Positions 43,495 to 52,946 of a stretch of 55,285 nt of DNA are shown in pieces. Under the pieces are notes generated by a model. The model was not told the DNA's origin. It made no database searches and saw only the letters and a list, made by a program, of their open reading frames with translations. Made by a program: the position numbers and the translations under genes. Source of the DNA: Gemmatimonadota bacterium (GTDB lineage Bacteria; Gemmatimonadota; Gemmatimonadetes; Longimicrobiales; Gaopeijiaceae); assembly GCA_028874995.1 (NCBI GenBank), contig JAPPGM010000006.1, positions 1 to 55,285 of the forward strand. Direction: 5' to 3'. Each line of letters starts with the position of its first letter. Positions within the stretch are counted from its first letter, which is position 1.

Positions 43495-44106
43495 TTGCCG
43501 CTGCGACTCTCCGGCCTGTCACAGGCGTTGGGCGACCGCTTCGGGCCTGTCGAATCAGCCCGGCCGGACCACGATCGTCGCAACGCCGCCGTCGCGCTGG
43601 TATTGCGGGGGCCTACGGATGTGGCCGACCCGCCGGTACGCGACTGCGAGGTGCTGGTCATCAGGAGAAGCGATTCGCCGACGGACCCGTGGTCGGGCCA
43701 GATGGCGCTGCCGGGCGGGAGTCTGGACGAGGTGGACGACGGGCTGCTCGCGACGGCGGTCCGGGAGACGCACGAGGAGACGGGGTTGCGTCTGGACCGG
43801 AGCGGGGGTGTGCTCGGCCGCCTGGAGACGGCCCGGCCCATGGGCGTCCGCCTACCCGTGATCACGATCTGGCCCCTGGTTTTCAGGGCCCCGTCCGACG
43901 CGGTGGCGCGGGTGGGGAGTCCGGAAGTGGCGTCGGTGCACTGGTTCCGGGTGCCGGACCTGTCCGACACCGAGAAACGGGGATCCTACCCGTGGCGGGA
44001 AGGGGGCCTGGTGAGGTGGTTTCCCTGCATCAAGGTCGAGGGGCGCGTGATCTGGGGGCTGACTTACAGGATCTTGACGGGGTTCCTGGAGGTGGTGGGG
44101 ATTTGA
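43495..44106 (+). CDS. Nudix hydrolase, CoA pyrophosphatase-like
   Basis: 203 aa with a full Nudix box, GGSLDEVDDGLLATAVRETHEETGL. The preceding region (RRNAAVALVL, EVLVIRRSDSPTDPWSGQMALPGG) and the overall length resemble NudL-type CoA pyrophosphatases. TTG start 3 bp after queE. It ends in the strong hairpin at 44148-44184. The exact substrate is inferred from family resemblance only. Confidence 0.9.
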   Translation: MPLRLSGLSQALGDRFGPVESARPDHDRRNAAVALVLRGPTDVADPPVRDCEVLVIRRSDSPTDPWSGQMALPGGSLDEVDDGLLATAVRETHEETGLRLDRSGGVLGRLETARPMGVRLPVITIWPLVFRAPSDAVARVGSPEVASVHWFRVPDLSDTEKRGSYPWREGGLVRWFPCIKVEGRVIWGLTYRILTGFLEVVGI

Positions 44107-44147
44107 CGGCCCGTCTTTATCGCGCTCGCTACTGTCGATCATGAGTT

Positions 44148-44184
44148 GTCAACTGCAGTTTCCACTATGGAAACTTCAGTTGAC
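44148..44184. repeat. Hairpin element copy 2 at the Nudix / TolB-like convergent junction
   Basis: Arms GTCAACTGCAGTTTCC (44148-44163) and GGAAACTTCAGTTGAC (44169-44184) pair at 15 of 16 positions around a 5-nt loop, followed by ATTTTG on the plus strand. It is a strong terminator for the queE-Nudix unit. Related to the element at 3168-3204 in sequence, loop length and position relative to the opposing stop codon. Confidence 0.85.
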
Positions 44185-44198
44185 ATTTTGTTCCTCGC

Positions 44199-45341
44199 TC
44201 AGCCCTTCCCCATCCACTCCACTAGAAACAGGTTCGTGTTGCCCTCGTGCGACATGTTGCGGTTCGACCCGAAGACGAGGCTGCGGCCGTCCGGGTGGAA
44301 GACCGGGAAGCCGTCGAACCCTTCCGAGAAGGTCACGCGCTCCAGGCCGGTGCCGTCGACGTTGATCAGGTAGAGCTCGAATTCCCGGCCGCGCGGGTCG
44401 TCCATGTTCGACGAGAAGATGATCTGCTCCCCCGATGGGTGCCAGTACGGGGCGAAGTTGGCGGCGCCGTTGTCGGTGAGCTGGCGGGGGTTGGAGCCGT
44501 CGGCGTCGGCGACCCAGATCTCCAGGGCCGAAGGGCGGATGAGGCCGTCGGCGAGGAGCGACAGGTAGTCCTCGCGCTCCTCCCGGGACTCGGGGTAGTG
44601 GGCCCGCCACACGATCTTCGTGCCGTCGGGGCTGTAGAAGGCGCCGCCGTCGTAGCCGAGCCTGTCGGTCAGGCGCTGCACGCCGGACCCGTCTGGGAGC
44701 ATGGAGTAGAGGTCGAGGTCTCCGTCGCGCACCGAGGTGAAGACGATGCGGTGGCCGGTGGGCGAGAAGGTGGCCTCGGCGTCGTAGCCGTCCTCGGTGG
44801 TGAGCTGCACGAGGTTCGACCCGTCGGCGTCGGAGGCGAAGATGTCGAAGGTGGGATGGATCGCCCAGACGTAGCCGCGCGAGCGGTCGGGGGGGGTGGG
44901 GCAGGCGGGATCGTGATGGTGGGTGGAGGAATAGAGGATTCGGTCGCCGGCGGGGTAGTAGTAGGCGCAGGTGGTGCGGCCCAGCCCGGTGCTGACGAGT
45001 TGGCGGGCGCCGGTGGCCGGGTCGAGCGTGTAGATCTGGTCGCAGCCTTCACCGGGTGTGGGGGTCGACTGGAAGACCAGCGAGGTGCCGTCGAAGGACC
45101 AGTAGGCCTCGGCGTTCTCGCCCTCGAAGGTGAACTGGCGGATGGCGCCGAAGCGGGTCTCGCCGGGCTGGATCAGATCGGAGTCGCTGGGGGTTGGCTC
45201 GCCCTGGGCGCGGTCGATTGCAGCCTGTTCACCTGCGGTGGGCGGGTCGTCACGTTGGCCGTCGCCGGATTCACGGCAGGCGGTGGTGGGCAGGGCAATG
45301 GCGAGGAGGGCCAGGAGGCGAAGTGGGGTGGTGCGGGTCAT
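44199..45341 (-). CDS. TolB-like beta-propeller lipoprotein
   Basis: 380 aa. Lipoprotein signal with lipobox-like LPTTAC and downstream acidic linker. The mature protein carries repeated PD40/WD40-like blades: SFDGTSLVFQST, NLVQLTTEDGYDAEATFSPTGHRIVFTS, YDGGAFYSPDGTKIVW, FAPYWHPSGEQIIFSSN and GFPVFHPDGRSLVFGSNRN. Such proteins resemble TolB propellers but stand alone here, without other tol genes. The ATG at 45341 fits the lipoprotein signal; longer frames are unlikely. Confidence 0.85.
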   Translation of the reverse strand: MTRTTPLRLLALLAIALPTTACRESGDGQRDDPPTAGEQAAIDRAQGEPTPSDSDLIQPGETRFGAIRQFTFEGENAEAYWSFDGTSLVFQSTPTPGEGCDQIYTLDPATGARQLVSTGLGRTTCAYYYPAGDRILYSSTHHHDPACPTPPDRSRGYVWAIHPTFDIFASDADGSNLVQLTTEDGYDAEATFSPTGHRIVFTSVRDGDLDLYSMLPDGSGVQRLTDRLGYDGGAFYSPDGTKIVWRAHYPESREEREDYLSLLADGLIRPSALEIWVADADGSNPRQLTDNGAANFAPYWHPSGEQIIFSSNMDDPRGREFELYLINVDGTGLERVTFSEGFDGFPVFHPDGRSLVFGSNRNMSHEGNTNLFLVEWMGKG

Positions 45342-45438
45342 GGTGTCAACAGGAAAGGCCTTGAAATGGGTGATCGGGTCCGGGTGGCGCGCGAAAGCCG
45401 ACCAAGATAACACCGCGGGACGCGTCGCCGGACTACGG

Positions 45439-46602
45439 CTACGGGCCCCGCGCCTCAGGCGGCTCCGAGACTTCAACCTGAATGTCGCGGCGCCTCAACT
45501 CGGCGACGAAGGCGTCGGGCGGAATCACCTCGTCGGGGGTGCCGACACCCGGCGCCACCTCCCCCCGCGCCTGCATCCGCGCCACAATGGACAGGGAAAA
45601 CCCGGTGGTCCGCGCCATGGCCGTGATCCCCGTGGCCGGGTCGTGATAATCGATCACGTCGTACCGGATCCGCGCGGGCCGACCGTCCCGCTCCCCAGCC
45701 GCCTCCACGCGCGCGACCACCAGGTCGTCCCCGTCTTCGTTGGTGAGCAGCGGGGTGACCTGCTGAATGAAGAACCGGCGCGGGTTGACCTTGCCCCCCT
45801 GGTGCTCGACCTCGGCATCCCGCAGCAGACCGAGCGCGCGGATCGCCCGCATGATGTGCGCGTGGCCCGGATACCTGAGCGTCTTGTACTCGAGCGACCG
45901 GACCCTCCCTTCGTACCGCGCGGGCAGGCTGGAGGTCCCGCCACCGGTGTGGAAGGCCTCGAGCCGCCCGATCGGGTCCGGAAATTCCAGGGTCTCGACT
46001 TCCGAGAGCGCTTCGACCACCGTGCGCCTGCCGTCCTTCAGGATCTCGGCGGGCGTCACGTAGTAGTCGAGCATGCCCTCGAGCGAGTACACGATCTGGT
46101 AGTTGAGCGGTGGTTTGGGGTGCTGGGGAAGTCCCCCGACCCAGAGGCGCACGGAATCGACGGTGTCGAGCCGGTCGATCCCGCCCTGGGCCAGGATGTT
46201 CACCATTCCCGGCGCGAGACCCACGTCGGGGACGATCGAGAGTCCTGCCTCGCGGGCGCGGGCGGCGAGTCCCTTCTGCCGCTCGACGATCGCGGTGTTG
46301 CCGCCCAGGTCGGTGAAGTGGGCACCGGCCTCGAGCGCCAGGCGGGTCATGTCATGGTTGAAGTAGTAGGGGAACGCACACAGCACCGCGGCGGCGCCCT
46401 TCATGGCGGCGGCAATCTCCCACTCGCAGGTGGCGTTGGCGCGCACGGTGGCCAGGCGGTTCCCGAGCCAGGGCTGAAGGGCGGGGTGAAGGGCGTCAGT
46501 GCGCAGATCCGCGATGACCACCTCGGAGTCCTGGTCGCGCCGCAGCAGATCGAAGGCGGCGGCCGATCCCTGCGTGCCCCCGCCCAGCACGAGGAACTTC
46601 AT
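45439..46602 (-). CDS. Saccharopine dehydrogenase family protein
   Basis: 387 aa. N-terminal Rossmann motif GGGTQGSAAAFDL, conserved CAFPYYFNHDMTRLALEAGAHFTDLGGN and PDVGLAPGMVNILA segments. The family includes saccharopine reductase and lysine 6-dehydrogenase; which reaction applies here is not clear. Monocistronic, upstream of the TolB-like gene. Confidence 0.88.
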   Translation of the reverse strand: MKFLVLGGGTQGSAAAFDLLRRDQDSEVVIADLRTDALHPALQPWLGNRLATVRANATCEWEIAAAMKGAAAVLCAFPYYFNHDMTRLALEAGAHFTDLGGNTAIVERQKGLAARAREAGLSIVPDVGLAPGMVNILAQGGIDRLDTVDSVRLWVGGLPQHPKPPLNYQIVYSLEGMLDYYVTPAEILKDGRRTVVEALSEVETLEFPDPIGRLEAFHTGGGTSSLPARYEGRVRSLEYKTLRYPGHAHIMRAIRALGLLRDAEVEHQGGKVNPRRFFIQQVTPLLTNEDGDDLVVARVEAAGERDGRPARIRYDVIDYHDPATGITAMARTTGFSLSIVARMQARGEVAPGVGTPDEVIPPDAFVAELRRRDIQVEVSEPPEARGP

Positions 46603-46687
46603 GGAGCGGTCACGATGTCAAGCGTGCCACGCCCGGTGCGAACGGAAGACGGAATGGGGATGGGGTGCACGAATCTCACGGCGTCGC

Positions 46688-49171
46688 TCATGCGGGCGAG
46701 AGAAGGTCGAACCGGGGTTCGGTTTCCGGGGCGTCGCCGGAGAGACGGGTCACGTCCACGATCCGGTCGCCGGGTCCCGGGGTGATGATCGACCGGGGCG
46801 GCGCGTTGCGGCGCCTGAGCGGCACCCGGGCCACTTCCACCCCGGTTACCGCGCCTGCCGCCGAAACGAGCACGACCTTGTCGTCGTCCAGCGCCTCGAG
46901 CGCGGCCACCAGCCCGGCGCCGCCCTCCCTCGCCGGCATGGCCAGCGTCCCCAACCCCCCCCGCCCCTGCACCGGAAACTCCGAAATCAGGGTGCGCTTG
47001 CCGGCTCCCGACCCGGTCACCATCAGAACCGGCGCCTCGCGCTGGGCCACGATCAGCGCGATCACCTCGTCGTCTCCCCGGAGCCCGATGCCCTTCACCC
47101 CCTGCGCGGTGCGCCCCACCACCGTCACCTGGCGCTCCGGGAAGCGGATCGCGCGCCCGTCCCGCGTCACCAGCAGGAACTCGGTGCCGCCGTTGGTGGT
47201 GTTCACGTCGAGGAGCGCGTCACCGGACCGCACCCCGGCCGCGATGAGCGCGCCGCCCCTGGGGTTCGAGAACTCGCCGAGCCGGGTGCGCTTCATGAGC
47301 CCCAGGCGCGTGACGAACGCGACGAAACGGTCGTCCGTGAGGTCGTCGACGGTGCGCGTGGCGACGATCGGGTCGCGCCGGTCGATGCCCATCAGCGCCC
47401 AGATCGACTTGCCCCGGGACGCGCGCGACCCCTCGGGGATGTCTTCGACCCGAAGGAAATACACCTGTCCCGAACTCGTGAACGAGAGCAGCCAGCCCCG
47501 CGTCCGCGCCACCACCACCGTCTCGAGGTAGTCGCCCGGGAAGCGCTCCATGGCGGCCAGGGCGAGACCGGAGGCCACCCGGCGGCGATAGAGGTGCATG
47601 GGAATCCGCTTCAGGTACCCCTGGCGGGACTGGGTGACCACCACGTCCTCGTCGGCAACCTCGGTCGCCACATAGGCGAACCCGGTCTTGTCCTTCCCCT
47701 CCAGGATCACGGTGCGGCGGTCGTCCCCGTAGCGTTCGACGACCTCGTCCAGCTCCCCGAGCATGACATCGATCTGGAGCCCCTCGTCCGCGAGCAGCGC
47801 GCGCAGTTCGCGGATCGTGTCGCGCAGGGACTTCTCCCGCGCCCGCAACTGGTCGCCCTCCAGCGCGGTCAGCCTGGCCAGCCGCATGCGAAGGATCGCA
47901 TCGGCCTGGACCTCGCTCAGGCCGAACCGGTCGCGCAGCCGCCGCGAGGCCTCGGCCCGGTCGGCGGAGCGCTTGATCTCGGCGATCACTTCGTCGATGT
48001 GCGCCAGCGCCAGGAGCAGTCCCTGGGTGATGTGCAGGTCGGTCTCCGCCTTCTCCAGGTCGAAGCGCGAGCGCCTGCGGATGACCTGGAGCCGGTGGTC
48101 GCGGTAGTGGCCGAGCAGCTCCTTGAGGTTGAACTCGCGCGGCTGACGGCCCCCTTCCAGCGCCAGCATGATCGCGCCGAAGGTGCACTGGAGCGCGGTC
48201 TTCCTGAAAAGCTTGGCCATGATCCTGCCGGCGTCCGAACCGCGCTTGAGCTCCACCACCAGACGGATGCCCTCGCGATCCGACTCGTCGCGCAGATCCG
48301 CCACGTCGGGAAGTCCGCCCTTGCGCGACAGCGCCGCGATCTGCGCGATGATGCGCGACTTCGAGACCGCGTACGGCAGCTCGGTCACGACGAGCTGTTT
48401 GCGTCCGCCCCTCACGGCCTCCGTCACCACGCGCGCCCGCATCGTCATGCGCCCGCGTCCGGTCTCGTACATCGACCGGATCCCCGTCCGCCCCACGATG
48501 TACCCGCCCGTCGGGAAATCCGGACCGGGCAGCACTTCCATCAGCTCCTCGACGCTGCAATTCGGGTCGGCGACCAGCGTGCGCAGCGCCGCGGCCACCT
48601 CGCGCAGGTTGTGCGGCGGCACGTTGGTGCTCATTCCCACCGCGATCCCGGAGCTGCCGTTCACCAGCAGGTTGGGGACCCGGCAGGGGAGCACCGCCGG
48701 CTCCTGAAGGCGGTCGTCGAAGTTGTTCTCCCACTCGACCGTGTCCTTCTCGATCTCCGCCAGAATCTCGGTGGCCACCGCGGCCAGCCGCGCCTCCGTA
48801 TAGCGGTACGCGGCGGCGGGATCGCCGTCGATGGAGCCGAAGTTGCCCTGGCCGTCGACCAGCGGGTAGCGCAGCGAGAAGTCCTGCACCATCCGCACCA
48901 GCGCGTCGTACACCGCCGAGTCGCCGTGCGGGTGGTACTTGCCGAGCACCTCGCCCACCACCGTCGCACTCTTCTTGTAGCCCCGGTCGGGGTGCAGGGC
49001 CAGCCCGTGCATAGCCACCAGGATGCGGCGGTGCACCGGCTTCAGCCCGTCGCGGACATCGGGCAGCGCCCGCCGCACGATCACGCTCATCGAGTAGTCG
49101 ATGAACGATTCGCGCATCTCCTCCTCGATCAGACGGGGGACGATGCGGTCGCGCATGCGGGATACGGTCAT
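46688..49171 (-). CDS. gyrA: DNA gyrase / topoisomerase IV subunit A, GyrA-like
   Basis: 827-aa type IIA topoisomerase subunit. Active-site tyrosine is Tyr124 in [10 protein letters not shown]. The quinolone region [11 protein letters not shown] keeps the susceptible Ser85 and Asp89. The C-terminal beta-pinwheel is complete; its GyrA-box reads QGRGGLG, with leucine for the usual lysine. That box and GDSAVYD favour GyrA over ParC. No gyrB is present in the window. Confidence 0.93.
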   Translation of the reverse strand: MTVSRMRDRIVPRLIEEEMRESFIDYSMSVIVRRALPDVRDGLKPVHRRILVAMHGLALHPDRGYKKSATVVGEVLGKYHPHGDSAVYDALVRMVQDFSLRYPLVDGQGNFGSIDGDPAAAYRYTEARLAAVATEILAEIEKDTVEWENNFDDRLQEPAVLPCRVPNLLVNGSSGIAVGMSTNVPPHNLREVAAALRTLVADPNCSVEELMEVLPGPDFPTGGYIVGRTGIRSMYETGRGRMTMRARVVTEAVRGGRKQLVVTELPYAVSKSRIIAQIAALSRKGGLPDVADLRDESDREGIRLVVELKRGSDAGRIMAKLFRKTALQCTFGAIMLALEGGRQPREFNLKELLGHYRDHRLQVIRRRSRFDLEKAETDLHITQGLLLALAHIDEVIAEIKRSADRAEASRRLRDRFGLSEVQADAILRMRLARLTALEGDQLRAREKSLRDTIRELRALLADEGLQIDVMLGELDEVVERYGDDRRTVILEGKDKTGFAYVATEVADEDVVVTQSRQGYLKRIPMHLYRRRVASGLALAAMERFPGDYLETVVVARTRGWLLSFTSSGQVYFLRVEDIPEGSRASRGKSIWALMGIDRRDPIVATRTVDDLTDDRFVAFVTRLGLMKRTRLGEFSNPRGGALIAAGVRSGDALLDVNTTNGGTEFLLVTRDGRAIRFPERQVTVVGRTAQGVKGIGLRGDDEVIALIVAQREAPVLMVTGSGAGKRTLISEFPVQGRGGLGTLAMPAREGGAGLVAALEALDDDKVVLVSAAGAVTGVEVARVPLRRRNAPPRSIITPGPGDRIVDVTRLSGDAPETEPRFDLLSPA

Positions 49172-49279
49172 TCAGCCTCCAGGCGACCCGCGGGTGAATT
49201 GCACCTCGGCCGCCATGGGTATCCCGCCCCCAGCCCCGGCGGCCTGTATGTAACTCGCCGCTCGAATTCCGGGAAAGAG

Positions 49280-50152
49280 TTATCCATGAATCGGCAGCCC
49301 CGCACCCGGAATGATTCCCCGCTCCAACACCTCCACCCGGTCCCCCACCGCGATCCGCCCGGGACCGTCGTGCACCACGTTCACCCCGAAGTACACCCCC
49401 GACTCGATGCGCCGGTAGAGGGCCAGGGTGCGGAGCGGCTCGCGATCCGGGTCGCGCACGCCCGTCTTCTGGTCGGTGGTGGTGACCTTGCAGCGGGTGC
49501 AGAGCTTGACGCCGCTGAAGCCCACGGTGCCGAGGGTGAAGCGCTGCCACTGGTCCTCGTCGTGGGGGTGCGCACCGGTCACGACGATGTTGGGACGGAA
49601 GCGCTCCACCGGAATGTCTCGGCCGCTGCGCCGGGCCAGCTCCTCCACCGAACGTTCGCTGACCAGGAGCGCGGGGAAGCCGTCGGCGAAGCTGACGAGG
49701 CGGCCCTCGGCGTAGGCGGGATCGGTGGCGCGCGCGTCGTCCTCCCGCATGAAGACCAGGCGGACCTCGCGGCCGAGCACGGTGGACAACCACGCGTCGG
49801 CGTCGGGCGAAACCGCGCAGCCGACCGCGCCGGTGCCGTGGATGGTCACGCCGAGGGGGTCGCCGGTGGGCGTGGCGGGCAGGTTCAGGGGGTCCACGCC
49901 GTCGGCCTCAAGCCGCAGTGCCCCGTTGTCCAGGTGGGGATGGACGACGGCCAGCCGCGGCGTGTCGCGCTGGGTGACCATCCCGCCGCCGGTACGGACC
50001 ACCATCCAGCGCCGGTCCCACCGGGGCCCCAGCGCGTCGAACTCCATGGACTCCAACTCGGTCGCACGCGCCCCCTTGAGCGGGTGGATCCGGAGGCGGG
50101 TCACGCGTCCGGCGGATCCGGGAGTGCGGGGGTTCACGGCCGGCCCGGTCAC
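49280..50152 (-). CDS. MOSC domain protein (YcbX-like, molybdenum cofactor-binding)
   Basis: 290 aa. N-terminal MOSC_N beta-barrel (RLRIHPLKGARATELESMEFDALGPRWDRRWMVV) and C-terminal MOSC domain with FRPNIVVTGAHPHDEDQW and the conserved cysteine region KLCTRCKVTTTDQKTG. These proteins bind molybdenum cofactor and reduce N-hydroxylated compounds or carry sulfur. GTG at 50152 overlaps the preceding stop by 4 bp. Longer in-frame extensions are shadows of other genes. Confidence 0.9.
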   Translation of the reverse strand: MTGPAVNPRTPGSAGRVTRLRIHPLKGARATELESMEFDALGPRWDRRWMVVRTGGGMVTQRDTPRLAVVHPHLDNGALRLEADGVDPLNLPATPTGDPLGVTIHGTGAVGCAVSPDADAWLSTVLGREVRLVFMREDDARATDPAYAEGRLVSFADGFPALLVSERSVEELARRSGRDIPVERFRPNIVVTGAHPHDEDQWQRFTLGTVGFSGVKLCTRCKVTTTDQKTGVRDPDREPLRTLALYRRIESGVYFGVNVVHDGPGRIAVGDRVEVLERGIIPGAGLPIHG

Positions 50153-50565
50153 GCCATCGCCCCGCTCATCCGCCGACTGACGATCGACAGCGGCAGGGTC
50201 GCCTGATGGCGCCCGTCGACCAGGATGTGGAAGGTGTGCGTTCCCTCTTCCTGGAAGACGATCCCGTCGAGGTTGATCACGTGCGGGACCCGAATGCCCG
50301 TCTGCAGGCTCTGGCGTCCGGGAGAGACCTTGAGTTCGCCGCTGAGAGAGACCAGTTCCTTCCCCTTCGGGCTGGACAGCTTGATGGTCAGCTTGTGGGT
50401 GCCCGCGTCGCCGGCCCCGCCCAGGAAGCGCAGCACCAGCGACAGGCGGCCGTGACGGGCTGGGAATCGGCCCACGCTGATCTGGTCGAATACGCCGAGA
50501 AGATTGAGTTTCCCCGACCCGTCGATGGTCGCGGCATCGGCGGTGAGTACCAGGTCTACATCCAC
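50149..50565 (-). CDS. DUF6941-like hypothetical protein
   Basis: 138 aa, no signal or membrane segment. The start (LVLTADAATIDGSGKLNLLGVFDQI) is typical of the DUF6941 family; the rest is beta-strand-rich (HTFHILVDGRHQATLPLSIV). GTG start with AAGGAG upstream. Function unknown. Lies between a CPBP protease and the MOSC gene, overlapping the latter. Confidence 0.75.
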   Translation of the reverse strand: MDVDLVLTADAATIDGSGKLNLLGVFDQISVGRFPARHGRLSLVLRFLGGAGDAGTHKLTIKLSSPKGKELVSLSGELKVSPGRQSLQTGIRVPHVINLDGIVFQEEGTHTFHILVDGRHQATLPLSIVSRRMSGAMA

Positions 50566-50571
50566 TGGCTG

Positions 50572-51351
50572 CTACACTCCTTCCATCGCCGGTTCGGCCG
50601 GCGGTTCTCCAAGAAGTGACTTGGCGAGGACCAGCCCCAGAATCAGATCCAGTGCCGCATGCGCGAAGATCGACGGCCAGAGGCTCCCCGTCCAGACGAT
50701 TCCCAGGGCCAGGATCCCGCCCATGACCGCTGTGCGCGCGATCCCGTGACGGCCCTGATAGGCATGAAGGAAGCCGAAAACCACCGCGACTGGCAAGGCA
50801 CCCCCCAGGTAGGAGCCCGTCCAGGGCATGAGGAAGAGGGGCAGGAATCCCCGAAAGACCAGCTCCTCGAAGATGCCCGCCGCAAGGGACAGGAGCGCGA
50901 ACACGCCCTTCTCGCGGCCCGTGACAGGCATGATCGCCCGGACCACTCCCGTCTCCCGCCAACCGAAGCGTCGGGAGAGTCCCCGGAAGGCGTACACGAC
51001 CAGGAGACCACCCGCGGTGAGCAGCGCACTTGGCAGCAGAAGAGCACCGAAGGACGACGGCCAGGTGCGGAGAAGTCCTGACGCGTGCCGCAGTTCCGGC
51101 GCGACCGCCAGAGTCAGGAGGCCGGCCGCGGCGAGGAACACGATCGACGCTGTGTAGAATCCGGCCCGATGGGCACGAATCTCGTCGAGGGGCGGAGGTT
51201 CCTGCGCGAACGCGACAACCGGCACCAGAACGAGCCAGGCCGCCGCGACGAGGGCGGCGGCCACGCCAGCGAGACCCACAAGGACGAAGATGGCGGCCAG
51301 AACGGCGCTCGCCACCGCGGCCGCCACGAAGCGTCCACGCTCCCCTGTCAT
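50572..51351 (-). CDS. CPBP family intramembrane metalloprotease
   Basis: 259 aa with seven or so hydrophobic helices. The CPBP/Abi motifs are present: EELVFRGF (EExxxR), VVFGFLHAYQG (FxxxH) and FAHAALDLILG (HxxxD). Prokaryotic CAAX-like proteases of this family have diverse or unknown targets. ATG at 51351 is preferred over the upstream frame. Confidence 0.9.
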   Translation of the reverse strand: MTGERGRFVAAAVASAVLAAIFVLVGLAGVAAALVAAAWLVLVPVVAFAQEPPPLDEIRAHRAGFYTASIVFLAAAGLLTLAVAPELRHASGLLRTWPSSFGALLLPSALLTAGGLLVVYAFRGLSRRFGWRETGVVRAIMPVTGREKGVFALLSLAAGIFEELVFRGFLPLFLMPWTGSYLGGALPVAVVFGFLHAYQGRHGIARTAVMGGILALGIVWTGSLWPSIFAHAALDLILGLVLAKSLLGEPPAEPAMEGV

Positions 51352-51353
51352 CG

Positions 51354-51608
51354 CTAGCACAACTCCCTGCCCGCCTCCAGCACACGGTCCAGCACCCGCA
51401 TGACATCGTCCTCCGTGGTCAGCGCATTCAACACGCACAGCCGTAGCGCGAATCTGCCCCGGAGCCGTGTGGAAGCGATCATCGCGAACCCCGACCGGAC
51501 GATCCGGTCCTGGATTCCCCTGTTCAGATCGTCCACGCGGTAGCCGGAACGGCGCATCTCGTCCGGGTCCTCGAGCAGCGACGCGGGCCTGGTCCGATCA
51601 TCTCTCAT
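51354..51608 (-). pseudogene. C-terminal remnant of a PLP-dependent (group II) decarboxylase
   Basis: The frame gives 84 residues whose end, GYRVDDLNRGIQDRIVRSGF, TRLRGRFALRLCVLNALTT and EDDVMRVLDRVLEAG, resembles the C-terminal ~65 residues of aromatic-amino-acid/tyrosine decarboxylase-like enzymes. The PLP-lysine domain and everything before it are missing. The upstream sequence shows no homology in any frame. Most likely a deletion remnant. Confidence 0.6.
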
Positions 51609-51740
51609 GTCATTGACGCCTGGGCGCAGTGGGTTCCAGTTTGTCACGCACGGGATTCTGGCCAGATTGGGACACCGGTCAACCCCTGCCGCCTTCCGCG
51701 CCGGGACGTCACCCGATATCACCGCAACCGAGGACCGACC

Positions 51741-52052
51741 GTGACCACATCGGCACCCGCCAAAGCGACCTACCGCATCATCGACAGCTACGATCACCCG
51801 CACGGTGGGCGAATTTTGCGGCTGCGGCTCGGCCGGGGCCAGGCACTGACGGTCAAGGAACTGAAAGGCAGTGCCATGTTGGCCACCTCGCCCGACGGCT
51901 CGGAGACGCGCATCCGCGTGGGGGGGTTCGCGCTTTTCGGGGGCAAGCCCAGCAACGCGCGGCTGGTGCGCACCGGCCGGGTCGACATCCATGTGCGGGA
52001 CGAAGGCGCGAAGCAACTGGACGCCGGCTGGACGGTGGCGGGCCCCGCGTAG
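51741..52052 (+). CDS. Small hypothetical protein
   Basis: 103 aa, basic, no signal peptide or membrane helix. Segments RIIDSYDHPHGGRILRLRLGRGQALTVKELKGSAMLATSP and ARLVRTGRVDIHV suggest a small beta-barrel-like domain, but no family is recognised. GTG start with GAGGA upstream. Coding status rests on frame openness, ribosome site and plausible composition. Confidence 0.55.
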   Translation: MTTSAPAKATYRIIDSYDHPHGGRILRLRLGRGQALTVKELKGSAMLATSPDGSETRIRVGGFALFGGKPSNARLVRTGRVDIHVRDEGAKQLDAGWTVAGPA

Positions 52053-52136
52053 TTCGCGCAGGCAGCGGGCCGGAATGGGCCTTCGGGCCCCGCCCGGTGC
52101 CGCGTGACGCCGAGCGGGCGGTTCAGGGCACCCTCG

Positions 52137-52907
52137 TCAGCGCTCTCCGGTGCCTCCCCTAACACCCGGCGGATCGCGCTCGAAGGCCTTCCGGAACCAC
52201 GCGATGAAGGCATCCCGCTGCTCCGGATTCTCCGCCATCCAGGTCCTGCGCGCCTCGACGAAGGCGTCGGGACGCGCGGTGAGGATGTAGGCGTCCAGGT
52301 AGTCGTTCTCCCTGGAGTACATCAGTTCTTCCAGGAGGTCGTAGGGCCGGGCGTCGTAGACGGAGCGCAGGAGCATCCACGCGTCGGACATGACGGACAG
52401 GATCGCCTTCTCGATCTCGTAGGTGGTGGCGCCGTCGGCCTCGGGCAGCCATCGGCCCAGGCGGTCCTGTGCCACCATGAGGTGCAGGTGGGCATAGAGC
52501 AAGTACGGACCAGCGAGGCCGGTTCTGTCCTGGTAGTGGATGTAGGCAGTGTCGCCGGTTTCGTTGATCTCCAGAGTCTCCCACGGGTATGCCGGGCCTT
52601 CCTGGGCACCGTGGTTGATCATGAAGGAGAGGTCTTCGCGGATACTGTCGTGTTGCTCGCGGACCCGGTCGTCGATCTCCTCCATGCGCTCCCTGGCGGG
52701 CGCCAGACGCTCGCCCGAATGGATGACCAGGCGGCGCGGCTCGCGCAACACCGCTTCCGCGCTGACGCAGGCCGCGGCGATGATGACGATGGTGGCCAGG
52801 AGGCCGCAACGAGCCCGGTCACGGCGCCCGAAGCGGCGATTCCGGCCGCGCGCTGTTGGCGCGGTGGTCGCAAAACGGTGAGGATCGGTCGTGCACATGT
52901 CGGGCAA
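52137..52907 (-). CDS. Secreted or membrane-anchored hypothetical protein
   Basis: 256 aa. Basic N-terminus, then a hydrophobic segment with lipobox-like end (ATIVIIAAACVSAEA). Mature region is helical and acidic/aromatic (ERMEEIDDRVREQHDSIREDLSFMI, YEIEKAILSVMSDAWMLLRSVYDARPYDLLEELMYS). No family recognised. TTG start at 52907 has AGGAG 5 nt upstream. Located downstream of the paa cluster on the same strand, but nothing links it to phenylacetate metabolism. Confidence 0.7.
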   Translation of the reverse strand: MPDMCTTDPHRFATTAPTARGRNRRFGRRDRARCGLLATIVIIAAACVSAEAVLREPRRLVIHSGERLAPARERMEEIDDRVREQHDSIREDLSFMINHGAQEGPAYPWETLEINETGDTAYIHYQDRTGLAGPYLLYAHLHLMVAQDRLGRWLPEADGATTYEIEKAILSVMSDAWMLLRSVYDARPYDLLEELMYSRENDYLDAYILTARPDAFVEARRTWMAENPEQRDAFIAWFRKAFERDPPGVRGGTGER

Positions 52908-52946
52908 GTCGGCTCCTGCGGGATCAGCGGCTAGTCGCAGACAACT

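Noticed and set aside
47220-49793. 857-aa open frame on the minus strand
   Set aside because: Frame-shifted shadow of gyrA with low-complexity Arg/Gly composition.
46499-50206. 1235-aa open frame on the plus strand
   Set aside because: Antisense to gyrA and MOSC; rich in His, Arg, Pro and Gly with no domain; shadow of high-GC third positions.
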